Below are positions 1 through 9,076 of a stretch of DNA of 64,000 nt, in pieces (positions within the stretch are counted from its first letter, which is position 1; every line of letters starts with the position of its first letter). This DNA comes from Ignavibacteriaceae bacterium (GTDB taxonomy: Bacteria; Bacteroidota; Ignavibacteria; Ignavibacteriales; Ignavibacteriaceae), in the NCBI GenBank assembly GCA_019638025.1, contig JAHBUO010000002.1, positions 62,001-126,000 of the forward strand, given 5' to 3'. The position numbers and the translations under genes were made by a program. The notes beneath the pieces were generated by a model. That model was not told where the DNA came from. It did not search any database and saw nothing but the letters and a program-made list of their open reading frames with translations.

Positions 1-1
1 T

Positions 2-682
2 CAGAGAATAGGTTATTCCGGTTATAGTGATTTACGTGAAGCAATTGCGTTTTCACTTCAGAGTCATCTAACTAAAAAAGATACATTCCCTTTAGTTCGA
101 CAGTCTTCGAAGGATGAAGATATACTTACATCAGTTGCAAATATTGATGTAATGAATATTAATGAAACATTGAATGAATTAGATAGAGATTTATTTAACC
201 ATGCAGTTAAGTTGATGATTCAATCCAATCGAGTATTTACTGCAGGATTGGGGATATCTTATTTATTGGCTGAAATATTAGCCTATCAATTAACTCAAGT
301 AGGTATAGATGCCTCGGTATTAAAACATACGTACTCGGTTTTTGAAGAACAGATTCTATACTTGAAAAAAAATGATGTTCTAGTAACTTTTTCTTTCCCT
401 CCATACTCAATTGAAACTATTGATGCGGCAAAAGCCGCTAATAAAAAGGGAATTAAAGTAATTAGCATTACAAATAAACCCTCCTCTCCGGTTACTTTTT
501 ATTCTGAAGCAGTGCTCATAGTTAAAAGTGAGAATATGTTGTTCACAAATTCATTTGCGGCGATATCTGTTATTATCAACGCTTTGGCAACTGCATGTGC
601 AGTTAAAAATAAATCTAACGCGAAAATAATCTTGGACGAAAGTGATAAGATTATGACAAACCAAAAGTTAGTTATCAAATAA
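2..682 (+). CDS. RpiR/MurR-family transcriptional regulator, SIS domain (5' truncated)
   Basis: The reading frame is open from base 2, so the gene begins before the window. The first visible residues (RIGYSGYSDLREAIA) resemble the end of the N-terminal helix-turn-helix domain of RpiR-type regulators. From about base 152 a SIS (sugar isomerase) fold follows, with the glycine-rich start AGLGISYLLAE and a later VISITN strand typical of phosphosugar-binding SIS domains. Family members sense sugar phosphates and repress or activate catabolic operons. The gene ends 20 bp before a TonB-receptor operon on the same strand, so that operon is a likely target (inference). The ATG at 152 is internal to the domain and is not the true start. 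Confidence 0.85.
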   Translation, partial: QRIGYSGYSDLREAIAFSLQSHLTKKDTFPLVRQSSKDEDILTSVANIDVMNINETLNELDRDLFNHAVKLMIQSNRVFTAGLGISYLLAEILAYQLTQVGIDASVLKHTYSVFEEQILYLKKNDVLVTFSFPPYSIETIDAAKAANKKGIKVISITNKPSSPVTFYSEAVLIVKSENMLFTNSFAAISVIINALATACAVKNKSNAKIILDESDKIMTNQKLVIK

Positions 683-702
683 ATTTTATTAGTGGAGTAT
701 AA

Positions 703-3183
703 ATGAGAATTAAAATTATTTCTCCAATTATTTTGATATTAGTAATTCTTTCGGTATTAACTGGATTAATTCATGCGGGGACAACCGGAAAACTTGTAGG
801 TAAAATAAAAGACGGACAATCTGGTGAGCCTCTAATAGGAGCTAATGTTGTTATCGAAGGGATTGGTCTTGGTGCAGCAAGTAATATCAATGGAGATTAT
901 GTAATATTAAACATTCCACCTGGGAGATATAATGTCAAGTTCTCATTTATTGGTTATGAATCTGTAACCGTAAGTAGTGTTATTGTTACAGTAGATCAAA
1001 CAACACATCTCTCGGTTGAATTGAATTCCCAAAGTCTGCAGTTTGGAGAAATTTATGTTACAGCAGCAAAACCTCTTGTTCAAAAAGATATTACCAGTTC
1101 AATAGCCACAATAAGTCGTGAAGAAATTGAAGCCTTACCTGTATCATCTTTTACCGATTTACTTTCACTACAAGCAGGAGTTGTTGGGAGTGGTTCAAAT
1201 TTGCATGTACGCGGAGGTCGTTCAAATGAGGTTGCATATATGATTGATGGTATGCTTGCCGTTGACCCTCTATTGGGGGGTCTTGCAACAACAGTCAATA
1301 ATGATGCTATTCAGGAGCTGAATTTATTAAGCGGAACTTTCAATGCAGAGTATGGAAATGCATTAAGTGGAATTGTGAATATTGTCACGAGAGACGGTTC
1401 AGATAAAATCTCAGCGAAACTTGAATATCGTACATCTGAATTTGGTATTGAGAGATATGCCCAGCTACATGAAGCACGAGTAAATGGAAGTTTGAGCGGC
1501 CCTATCTTTACTGAAAAAGTAAAATTCTTTATATCCGCCGAGCAAGATAAGCGAGGAAGTTATTTGCCGTTTGGTTACAACAATGACAGATCCTTCTTTA
1601 CTAAAATTACATCAACTCAAATTCCGTTGATGAAAATTTCTTTCTCGAACAGAGGTAGCATCGGTAGAAGACAAAGTTATAGTCATGCATACAAATATGT
1701 TCCCGATCAGTTTACTAGACGTAGAACAGATAGCTGGCATTCTGCCGTTACTCTTACACACACAGTCTTGAATAATCTTTTTTATGATTTAAAATTTTCA
1801 TATTTCAACCAAGGTTATTATTCCGGAATTGACAAAGATACATCACAATATCTTCCTTCATCTCAGAGGACATATCTCCCAATAGGGAATGGTTTTGAGT
1901 TTTTTTCAAAATCTGATCCACTTCAATTAGATGATAGCAGAACGATTTCCTTTGATATAAAAGCTGATGCAGTTTGGCAAATCGATAACAAAAATGAGGT
2001 AAAATTTGGTTTATCATATAAAAAGCATAAACTCAAATACTTCAGTGTTTACGATCCTAAAAGAAATTTCCCTTATATTAATGATTATACAACCCAGCCA
2101 TTCGAATTTGCAACATACATTCAAGACAAAATCGAACTTCCTTACTTAGTTATTAATTTAGGTTTACGTTTCGATTATATGAATGCTAATAACGAGTTTC
2201 GAAATAATCCATTAGACCCAACATCAATAATTAAAGCTAAACCAAGAGCACAAATTTCTCCAAGAATCGGTATCGCACATCCAATTTCTGATAGAACAAA
2301 ATTGCATTTTTCTTATGGACACTTTTTCCAAAATCCCGATTTCCAATTTTTGTTTGAGAATACTCAGTATGATTATAATGTCAGAGAACCATTATTCGGT
2401 CAGCCAAATTTAGATGCACAGCGAACCATCTCTTACGAGGTTGGAATTTCACATCAACTAAATGATAGAACAGCGGTAAGTTTGACTTCTTATTATCGAG
2501 ATATTACAGGATTAATCGGTACGAGATACTACTTCCCATTTGTTGATGGTCGATTTGTCGGCTACACATTATATGTAAATGAAGACTATGCAAATGTTAA
2601 AGGATTTGAGTTGTCTCTTGATATGCGTCCTGATCAATATTTTTCCGGGGGAATGAGTTATACTTATTCTATTGCTAAGGGAAGTGCATCTAGTGAAACC
2701 GAACAATATCCCGGAACTCAAGAGTCTACACAACTTTATTATCTCGATTTTGATAGAACTCACATGTTGAATGTAAGCGGAACTTATACCATTCCCAAAG
2801 ATGATGGTCCAAGTTTATTTAACACTAAACCATTTGAGCTAATGGATTTCTCTTTAATATTTAGATTAAATTCCGGCGCACCATATACACCGGGTGGAAG
2901 AGACATTGGATTTGTAGAAAGAAATTCTTTACGACAACCATCAACTTACAGTATTGATTTAATGGTCGGGAAAGAATTTTCATTCTCGAATATAATAAAA
3001 GTTCGCTTGTTTGCTGAAATATTAAACCTTACTGATCATCGAAATATTCTCTATGTATATAGAGATACCGGCGAACCCGATTTTACCTTCGAGGGAAATC
3101 AATCAGTTGAGTATATGCAGGATCCGTCAAACTTTGGTCCGCCACGATCCATTCGTTTAGGAACAACTTTACGTTTTAGATAA
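703..3183 (+). CDS. TonB-dependent outer-membrane receptor with N-terminal regulatory-like beta domain
   Basis: This 826-residue protein has a signal peptide (about residues 1-25). A carboxypeptidase-regulatory-like domain follows at about 30-110 (GKLVGKIKDGQSGEPLIGAN), then a plug domain at about 125-235 (HVRGGRSNEVAYMIDGM), then a long beta-barrel ending in the aromatic/basic terminus TLRFR. This is the Bacteroidota-type TonB receptor layout, in which the plug gates import of a ligand bound at the surface. It is the first structural gene of a co-directional run (gaps of 57, 14, 5 and 27 bp) with a secreted protein, a PorV-like barrel and two peptidase-like enzymes. The ligand is probably an oligomer processed by those enzymes, but its identity cannot be read from sequence. 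Confidence 0.9.
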   Translation: MRIKIISPIILILVILSVLTGLIHAGTTGKLVGKIKDGQSGEPLIGANVVIEGIGLGAASNINGDYVILNIPPGRYNVKFSFIGYESVTVSSVIVTVDQTTHLSVELNSQSLQFGEIYVTAAKPLVQKDITSSIATISREEIEALPVSSFTDLLSLQAGVVGSGSNLHVRGGRSNEVAYMIDGMLAVDPLLGGLATTVNNDAIQELNLLSGTFNAEYGNALSGIVNIVTRDGSDKISAKLEYRTSEFGIERYAQLHEARVNGSLSGPIFTEKVKFFISAEQDKRGSYLPFGYNNDRSFFTKITSTQIPLMKISFSNRGSIGRRQSYSHAYKYVPDQFTRRRTDSWHSAVTLTHTVLNNLFYDLKFSYFNQGYYSGIDKDTSQYLPSSQRTYLPIGNGFEFFSKSDPLQLDDSRTISFDIKADAVWQIDNKNEVKFGLSYKKHKLKYFSVYDPKRNFPYINDYTTQPFEFATYIQDKIELPYLVINLGLRFDYMNANNEFRNNPLDPTSIIKAKPRAQISPRIGIAHPISDRTKLHFSYGHFFQNPDFQFLFENTQYDYNVREPLFGQPNLDAQRTISYEVGISHQLNDRTAVSLTSYYRDITGLIGTRYYFPFVDGRFVGYTLYVNEDYANVKGFELSLDMRPDQYFSGGMSYTYSIAKGSASSETEQYPGTQESTQLYYLDFDRTHMLNVSGTYTIPKDDGPSLFNTKPFELMDFSLIFRLNSGAPYTPGGRDIGFVERNSLRQPSTYSIDLMVGKEFSFSNIIKVRLFAEILNLTDHRNILYVYRDTGEPDFTFEGNQSVEYMQDPSNFGPPRSIRLGTTLRFR

Positions 3184-3240
3184 AATTAATTTGAATAATA
3201 ATACCACGATTTCACAACAGAAAGATTTTTAGAGGTATTC

Positions 3241-5973
3241 ATGATTAGATATTTATTGATGTTTATTGTGATAACAACAACTTTCTTCGCTCAAAGTAAA
3301 AAAGCAGTCGACGAGATAAATCGGTTAAAACTTGAAAAAGAATCTGGGATTGTTGACAGAGCCGCTGGCACTCACAATGCAAGTAACATCGGACTATTTT
3401 TTGAAAATCGTGGGAAGCTTTATCCGCGTAGAATCACTCAAGGTCCATCCGGCGAATTTCCAATAAATAGCACAAAACATTATATCTATAGGGTTAATCC
3501 GTGGGTTGGTGTTCCGGGAAATGTTGTACAAGCTTTACACACCACAAATGAAGAGTGGGAGGCTGTCGGTGGAACTCATAATAATGATTTAGCTCAAATT
3601 GCATTTTCGGATAATCCATCAACATGGCATCCAATCAACGGTTGGCCTATTAAAGACCTTACAGGAAGCAATCTTTTTGTTTCGGACCAGGACTCATATT
3701 GCGAATATAGTGATAGCAATAATTCCGTGAACACTCTCGGAATTAAAGTTGCTCAGACCGGCTATGCTTTCGGAATTAAAATTGCGAAAAATATTTTATT
3801 CTATAAATATGAAATTACAAATCATGGTCAAAATGATTTGGCTGATTTATACTTTGCGCTTTATTGTGATATTGATGTTGGAAATGTGAGTGGTGGTGTC
3901 CCGGAATATTTAGATGACAAGATTGATTTTATTAAAAATCGGAATTTAGTCTATTTTTATGATGATGGTGTTTCATCAGAATGGCCAGGAGGTAAAACCG
4001 GATATTTTGGAATATCACTTTTAAAAACTCCAATTAAAAATGGTGTACAACCGGGTATTACAGATATGCACTATAATCTTTATGATGATGATTTAGATAT
4101 CGATTCTGTTCAATATGGAATAATGTCGAGCAGTCCATCTTTGTATAATTCTTCGTTAGGAACAAAGTTTTTTCACATTGGAAATAACTCATCACTGAAT
4201 TTTGATGATCCGGCAACAATCCCGGCAGGAGGTTTAGATTTAGTGGCTACTCTCTCATCAGGTCCATACAATCTTAATAGAGGAGATACTCTTGTTTTTA
4301 TTATGGCTTTTGTAGCCGGCGAAACAAAAGATGAAATGTTAAACTACGCAACATCTGCTCAGAGTATTGTTGATGCTGATTTTAATTTACCCAAACCGCC
4401 TACTCGTCCTTTATTAAAAGGGGTTCAAGGGAATAATAAAGCTGTTTTATACTGGGATGATAGAGCGGAGAAAAGTTTGGATTTATCAAGCGGTTTATAT
4501 GATTTTGAAGGTTATCGTCTTTACCGAAGTAATGATAAAGGGAGAAACTGGAATAAAATTTCTGATTTTGATGTAGTAAATGCAATCGGCGAGGATGTTG
4601 GACTTCAATACAGCTACACGGACACTACAGTTGTTAATGGATTTGAATATTGGTATTCCATCACCGCATACGACCAAGGCAATGATTTGATTGAAAGTTT
4701 AGAGAGTCCGATTGGAAATACTTTGGAAGCAGAAAATACTGTTGCTGTTATTCCTATAAGCGATGCAATAGGTAGATTACCTGTTGGAGTAAACTCAATA
4801 TGGCGAGAAGGTTTCGGAGTCTCAAATTATGAGATGAATATAGAGCCTATTGATGATGACAATCTTTCAGCCAATACTTATGAAGTTAATTTTAATTTTT
4901 TTCCTCAAAAATTCCGTGGAAATCTTGAAACAAAGGTTACTGTAACAATAACTGATTCCACAGCTACACGACCAATAAACTATGGTTTACGGTTTAATTC
5001 TCCTACCAATGTTGATTTGGTAAATCTATCAACCAACGAGATAATAAGAGCCGGCTATAACTACCCATTCGGCGGAAGGGATGTAACCGTAACCGGACAA
5101 GGGTTAAGAATTACACTCCGTGATTCATCTAATGCTTCTGCTGATGAAAGACCTAAGCAAGGTGATTTAATTGCGGTTAACTTTGTTATAAATGCAATCA
5201 AAAATAATTCAATAAAAGTAATAGATAGTAGAGTATTTACTGAACGACAATTACAAAGCACTTCAGATGGTGTTATCTTCGACATCAGAAAACCTGATAT
5301 AATTAAGAGTGTATCAAGGATTGGCGGAAGTGATGTTGTTAATATATCGTTCTCAGTTACAGCAGATACACTTATTATCCAAAATATTTATGTGGTAAAT
5401 GTCGAATCGAGTGGTATCAGCGGTAGTGGAGCTTATGTTATTGTTTCAGTTTCAAATACTCCAATAACAGGTGATACAGTCTATAACAATGGCACATTCA
5501 CTTTTAACGGTATCACAGGAAGAATTGTTTTCCCCGGAGGGGTAGCGCCTTCTCCCGGAAACAAATTCTCGGTAGAAGTTGTTAAACCAATCGAATTGGA
5601 TGTACGAGATAGATATCTTTTCTCATTAAAAGGTTCTTCAATTAATGCTGATAGAATTAAAAGTGACATAAATAAAATTAGGGTTGTTCCGAATCCCTAT
5701 GTAGCTTCTTCATTGTTCGAGCCCGAATTTGGAGAGCTTCGAAGAGAACCACTACGACAAATACAGTTTATAAATCTTCCACCGGAATGTACTATTTACA
5801 TTTTCACTGTGGATGCAAACTTAATTAAAACGATTAATCACTCATCAATAAGCGGAACAGCTGTTTGGGATTTACGAGCAGAAGGGGGAAGAGAAATCGC
5901 ACCCGGAGTTTATATGTATCTTGTGAAAACTAGTGATACTGAATTCATTGAACGCTTTGCAGTAATTAAGTAG
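3241..5973 (+). CDS. Large secreted surface protein with fibronectin-III-like domain and T9SS-like C-terminus
   Basis: This 910-residue protein has a short signal peptide (cleavage near FFAQ). Residues about 30-380 are a beta-rich region of unknown function. A fibronectin-III-like module spans about 385-500 (KAVLYWDDRAE ... YWYSITAYDQ), followed by further beta-rich segments. The C-terminal 90 residues start with VVPNPYVASS and end with GVYMYLVKTSD and a short basic tail, a variant of the T9SS/FlgD-like sorting domain. It lies between the TonB receptor and the PorV-like gene, as surface-exposed partner proteins of such receptors often do. The molecular role is unknown. It could be a substrate-binding lipoprotein substitute or a surface-layer-like protein. 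Confidence 0.75.
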   Translation: MIRYLLMFIVITTTFFAQSKKAVDEINRLKLEKESGIVDRAAGTHNASNIGLFFENRGKLYPRRITQGPSGEFPINSTKHYIYRVNPWVGVPGNVVQALHTTNEEWEAVGGTHNNDLAQIAFSDNPSTWHPINGWPIKDLTGSNLFVSDQDSYCEYSDSNNSVNTLGIKVAQTGYAFGIKIAKNILFYKYEITNHGQNDLADLYFALYCDIDVGNVSGGVPEYLDDKIDFIKNRNLVYFYDDGVSSEWPGGKTGYFGISLLKTPIKNGVQPGITDMHYNLYDDDLDIDSVQYGIMSSSPSLYNSSLGTKFFHIGNNSSLNFDDPATIPAGGLDLVATLSSGPYNLNRGDTLVFIMAFVAGETKDEMLNYATSAQSIVDADFNLPKPPTRPLLKGVQGNNKAVLYWDDRAEKSLDLSSGLYDFEGYRLYRSNDKGRNWNKISDFDVVNAIGEDVGLQYSYTDTTVVNGFEYWYSITAYDQGNDLIESLESPIGNTLEAENTVAVIPISDAIGRLPVGVNSIWREGFGVSNYEMNIEPIDDDNLSANTYEVNFNFFPQKFRGNLETKVTVTITDSTATRPINYGLRFNSPTNVDLVNLSTNEIIRAGYNYPFGGRDVTVTGQGLRITLRDSSNASADERPKQGDLIAVNFVINAIKNNSIKVIDSRVFTERQLQSTSDGVIFDIRKPDIIKSVSRIGGSDVVNISFSVTADTLIIQNIYVVNVESSGISGSGAYVIVSVSNTPITGDTVYNNGTFTFNGITGRIVFPGGVAPSPGNKFSVEVVKPIELDVRDRYLFSLKGSSINADRIKSDINKIRVVPNPYVASSLFEPEFGELRREPLRQIQFINLPPECTIYIFTVDANLIKTINHSSISGTAVWDLRAEGGREIAPGVYMYLVKTSDTEFIERFAVIK

Positions 5974-5987
5974 AGAAGGAGAAGAAT

Positions 5988-6977
5988 ATGAAAAACGCAA
6001 TTTTATTATTTATTTTCCTTACAGTTTCTGTTTTCCCACAAAATCCAAATTTGGGAACCAGTGGAGCAAAATTTCTTTCTCTTTCATTGAGTCCTCGCGC
6101 AGAGGCATTAGGGAGTGCCGTTGTAGGTTTGTCGGATGATGCCGCTTCTGTATTTTACAATCCTGCCGGGATTGTTAAAGTTAAAAATGTTGAAGCATTC
6201 TTCTCATATTCAAATTGGTTCAATATGTTTGATTTGAATGCAGCATCTATAGTGTACAATGCCGGAGATTATGGCACTTTTGCAGCAAGCATGATTCTTT
6301 TCACAACCGGTAAAATGGAAGTTACAACCGAAGAAAAACCAAACGGTACCGGAAGGTATTTTGATGCGGGTGATGTCGCAGTAGGAATAACTTATGCAAA
6401 GTATCTTACCGATAGATTTAATGTAGGTATTACTGCAAAATATATTCGTCAACAGATATGGAATGAATATGCAAACGGTTTTGCTTTTGATATCGGAACT
6501 CAATATCGAATCGATTTTCAGAATTTAACTATTGCTATGAGTATGAGTAACTTTGGCGGTGATATGTCATTTGATGGTCCAGATTTAGATTTAGTGCACC
6601 TTAAAAACAATAATTATCCTTTAAGTCGATTAACCCCGGCTCGGTATAAAACAGACGAATACCCACTCCCATTAAATTTCCAGGTCGGAATCGGCTTTGA
6701 TATCTTTGAGTACGATTTTATTAAAGCACGCGGCGGTATTGATGCATCTCATCCAAATGATAATAATGAAAGAGTTCATACCGGACTGGAAATTAAGTTC
6801 TTCGATAGATTTTTTGTTCGGGGAGGTTACAGATACAATTATGATGACCAAAAATTTAGTTTTGGTGCGGGGGCTAATGTTCCGTTTGGAGATTCATTTG
6901 TCTCTTTTGATTATGCCTACTCAGTTTATGAATTACTTCCTAATGTAAATCGAATCGCACTTTCAATAATGTTTTAA
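5988..6977 (+). CDS. PorV/PorQ-family outer-membrane beta-barrel protein
   Basis: This 329-residue protein has a signal peptide. The family's N-terminal signature follows: GAKFLSLSLSPRAEALGSA, then SDDAASVFYNPAGI. The rest is amphipathic beta strands, with a barrel-type end (ALSIMF). PorV-type proteins are T9SS attachment or shuttle components of the FadL-like fold that deliver sorted cargo to the cell surface. Many Ignavibacteria encode several paralogues beside cargo genes. Here it follows a T9SS-like surface protein by 14 bp and precedes a T9SS-tailed enzyme by 5 bp, which suggests a dedicated helper for these cargos (inference). The start is supported by the AGAAGGAGAAG Shine-Dalgarno-like stretch just upstream. 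Confidence 0.85.
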   Translation: MKNAILLFIFLTVSVFPQNPNLGTSGAKFLSLSLSPRAEALGSAVVGLSDDAASVFYNPAGIVKVKNVEAFFSYSNWFNMFDLNAASIVYNAGDYGTFAASMILFTTGKMEVTTEEKPNGTGRYFDAGDVAVGITYAKYLTDRFNVGITAKYIRQQIWNEYANGFAFDIGTQYRIDFQNLTIAMSMSNFGGDMSFDGPDLDLVHLKNNNYPLSRLTPARYKTDEYPLPLNFQVGIGFDIFEYDFIKARGGIDASHPNDNNERVHTGLEIKFFDRFFVRGGYRYNYDDQKFSFGAGANVPFGDSFVSFDYAYSVYELLPNVNRIALSIMF

Positions 6978-6982
6978 ATATT

Positions 6983-9049
6983 ATGATTAAAGTTCGTATT
7001 CAATTTTTAGTAGTGTTGCTATTTGTCTTAGTATCATCAGATGTATTTGCGCAAGGATACATCTGCGCGGTTGGTGGTGGTTCAGAAAATTATAATAGTT
7101 GGAGTGATGCTCCTTACAAATGGATTGTCGAAAAAAGTGATAGCGGTAAAATTATTATTCTTTCTTATTCGACAGATAATACAAATTGGCTTCCCACTTA
7201 TTTCCTATCACTTGGAGCATCTCAAGCTTACAACAAAGCAATTACTTCTCAAGCAAATGCAAACTTGCAAGCCAACTATGATGAGTTAAAAACCGCTTCA
7301 GCGATTTTCATTCGAGGTGGTGATCAAGTAAGATATATTAATTATTGGAAAGGGACTAAAACCGAGCAGGCAATTGTTGAACTTTATAATGAAGGAAAAG
7401 TTATTGCCGGAACTAGTGCCGGAGCAATGGTTTTAGGAGGATATGATTTCTCAGCAAGATTCGGTAGTATAACTTCAAAATCTGCACTCAAAAATCCTTT
7501 CAGTAATGGGATTGACCTAGAAAATAATTTTATTAATCTTCAAACAAATCTCCTATTTGATACACATTTTATTGAGCGAGGAAGATTTGGCAGATTATTC
7601 AGTATGATATTAAAATTGAAGCATACGGCAAATGTTGACTTACTCGGAGTTGGAATTGATGATGCAACCGCACTATGCATTGAGCCGGATGGCATTGCAA
7701 CAGTAATGGGAAGTGGTGCGGTGAGTTTTTTTTATTTTGATTCTCTAACTGCTTATTTCGCTTCTACAATCGATTCAGAATATGGTGTAGCACGACTTAA
7801 ATGTGATCAACTTACTGCTAATTGGAAGTTTAATATTCCGGCAAGAACCATCCATTATATGCCACCAAGTGCTCGTGTAGCAGAAAGACAACACCAGACA
7901 AGAACAGTAAATAATTCCATTCTCTCAAACTCAGCAACTTCATTTACGAATTTACTAAATTCGTTGTATACTCTTGTGGGTAGTACATCAGGATATAAAT
8001 CAGTAATATTAACACACCCCGGTTATGTTTCTAAACTCGATTCACTCTTGAATTATTTGAATAATGCACTTCCACAATATGATCTTATTTCGGTTTCTTC
8101 CGCAACTATCAACGATTCAGCAATCGCACACAAAGTTAGTGAAGCTTCAATGGTTATGATTTTGGGAGATTCAACTTCGCGTTTAGAAGTTTTAACTGAT
8201 TCTCTCAATTTGCTTGGAGCTACTTTAAAATATAAAATCCAAAATCATCCGTATAACTCTTTTTTATTTTTTGATAAGGCTGTTAAGCTGCAAGGTGAGT
8301 ATTACGTTGATAATACTGATACAGATGCATTGGCATCATATAGAGGAAAGATGACTTTGAAAAAAGGATTGGGCGTTGTGAAGTCATCCATCATTCAAAC
8401 AAATCCTTTGGAAGATGATGACTATATTGAAAATCGGGTTTCGGCTCTACTTTGGGGCATGATGAGAAATAATGCTTCTTTTGGACTTTATTCAAATCCT
8501 TATGAAAACTACTTTTATAACTATCTAACTGATGGTGTAGGAAGTATTGGCTATAATATTTTGATTTCTATTGATGCAACACAAACAACTCATGTTGATT
8601 CTTCTACATTCCGAGCAAGCAGTAGTATTGGTCCCAGACAAGTTGTAGCAATGAACAACTTGCGATATAATATTACTAACTCCTCCGGTATATATTATAG
8701 CTTTCCGATGAGGGTGCTTGCGATTTATCCCAATGTTGAAAATGAAGGAACTGAAATACCCAATACTTTATCAATCGCTAATTATCCCAATCCATTTAAT
8801 GGCTCAACAAAAATTAGTTTTTCACTTCCACACGATGGCGAAGTGAAGATTTATCTTTATGACATTCTTGGTAAAAGTAGAGAGGTTGTTAATTCTCAAT
8901 TTTATGAACAAGGAGTCCACGAAGTACAACTCGAGTTGAATTCAAATATCAAAACGTTTACTTCGGGAGTATATTTTGTAAGAATTGAATTAACTTCCAA
9001 ATCACGCCCGACAATTACAAAATCAGCCAAGTTGATTTATCTTAAATAA
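6983..9049 (+). CDS. Secreted cyanophycinase-like peptidase (S51/GATase-1-like) with degenerate second lobe and T9SS tail
   Basis: This 688-residue protein has a signal peptide (cleavage near FAQG). The first lobe (about 25-260) has the S51/cyanophycinase nucleophile elbow GTSAGA, with Ser145, plus IRGGD at 110-114 and FDTHFIERGRFGRL near 192-205. These are the hallmarks of cyanophycinase and dipeptidase E relatives, which hydrolyse unusual (beta-aspartyl) peptide bonds. The second lobe (about 330-500) repeats the fold pattern (MVMILGD, then IIQTNPLEDDDYIENR) but lacks the serine elbow. A T9SS type A domain starts at NYPNPFNG. Cyanophycin itself is not proven as substrate. The neighbouring M14 carboxypeptidase fits a peptide-degrading unit. 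Confidence 0.8.
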   Translation: MIKVRIQFLVVLLFVLVSSDVFAQGYICAVGGGSENYNSWSDAPYKWIVEKSDSGKIIILSYSTDNTNWLPTYFLSLGASQAYNKAITSQANANLQANYDELKTASAIFIRGGDQVRYINYWKGTKTEQAIVELYNEGKVIAGTSAGAMVLGGYDFSARFGSITSKSALKNPFSNGIDLENNFINLQTNLLFDTHFIERGRFGRLFSMILKLKHTANVDLLGVGIDDATALCIEPDGIATVMGSGAVSFFYFDSLTAYFASTIDSEYGVARLKCDQLTANWKFNIPARTIHYMPPSARVAERQHQTRTVNNSILSNSATSFTNLLNSLYTLVGSTSGYKSVILTHPGYVSKLDSLLNYLNNALPQYDLISVSSATINDSAIAHKVSEASMVMILGDSTSRLEVLTDSLNLLGATLKYKIQNHPYNSFLFFDKAVKLQGEYYVDNTDTDALASYRGKMTLKKGLGVVKSSIIQTNPLEDDDYIENRVSALLWGMMRNNASFGLYSNPYENYFYNYLTDGVGSIGYNILISIDATQTTHVDSSTFRASSSIGPRQVVAMNNLRYNITNSSGIYYSFPMRVLAIYPNVENEGTEIPNTLSIANYPNPFNGSTKISFSLPHDGEVKIYLYDILGKSREVVNSQFYEQGVHEVQLELNSNIKTFTSGVYFVRIELTSKSRPTITKSAKLIYLK

Positions 9050-9076
9050 CTTTTTTTACTGAACAATGAGATTCAA

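Noticed and set aside
6983-9049. Cyanophycin degradation as firm function
   Set aside because: S51 relatives cleave several unusual peptides. No cyanophycin synthetase or isoaspartyl dipeptidase is nearby.
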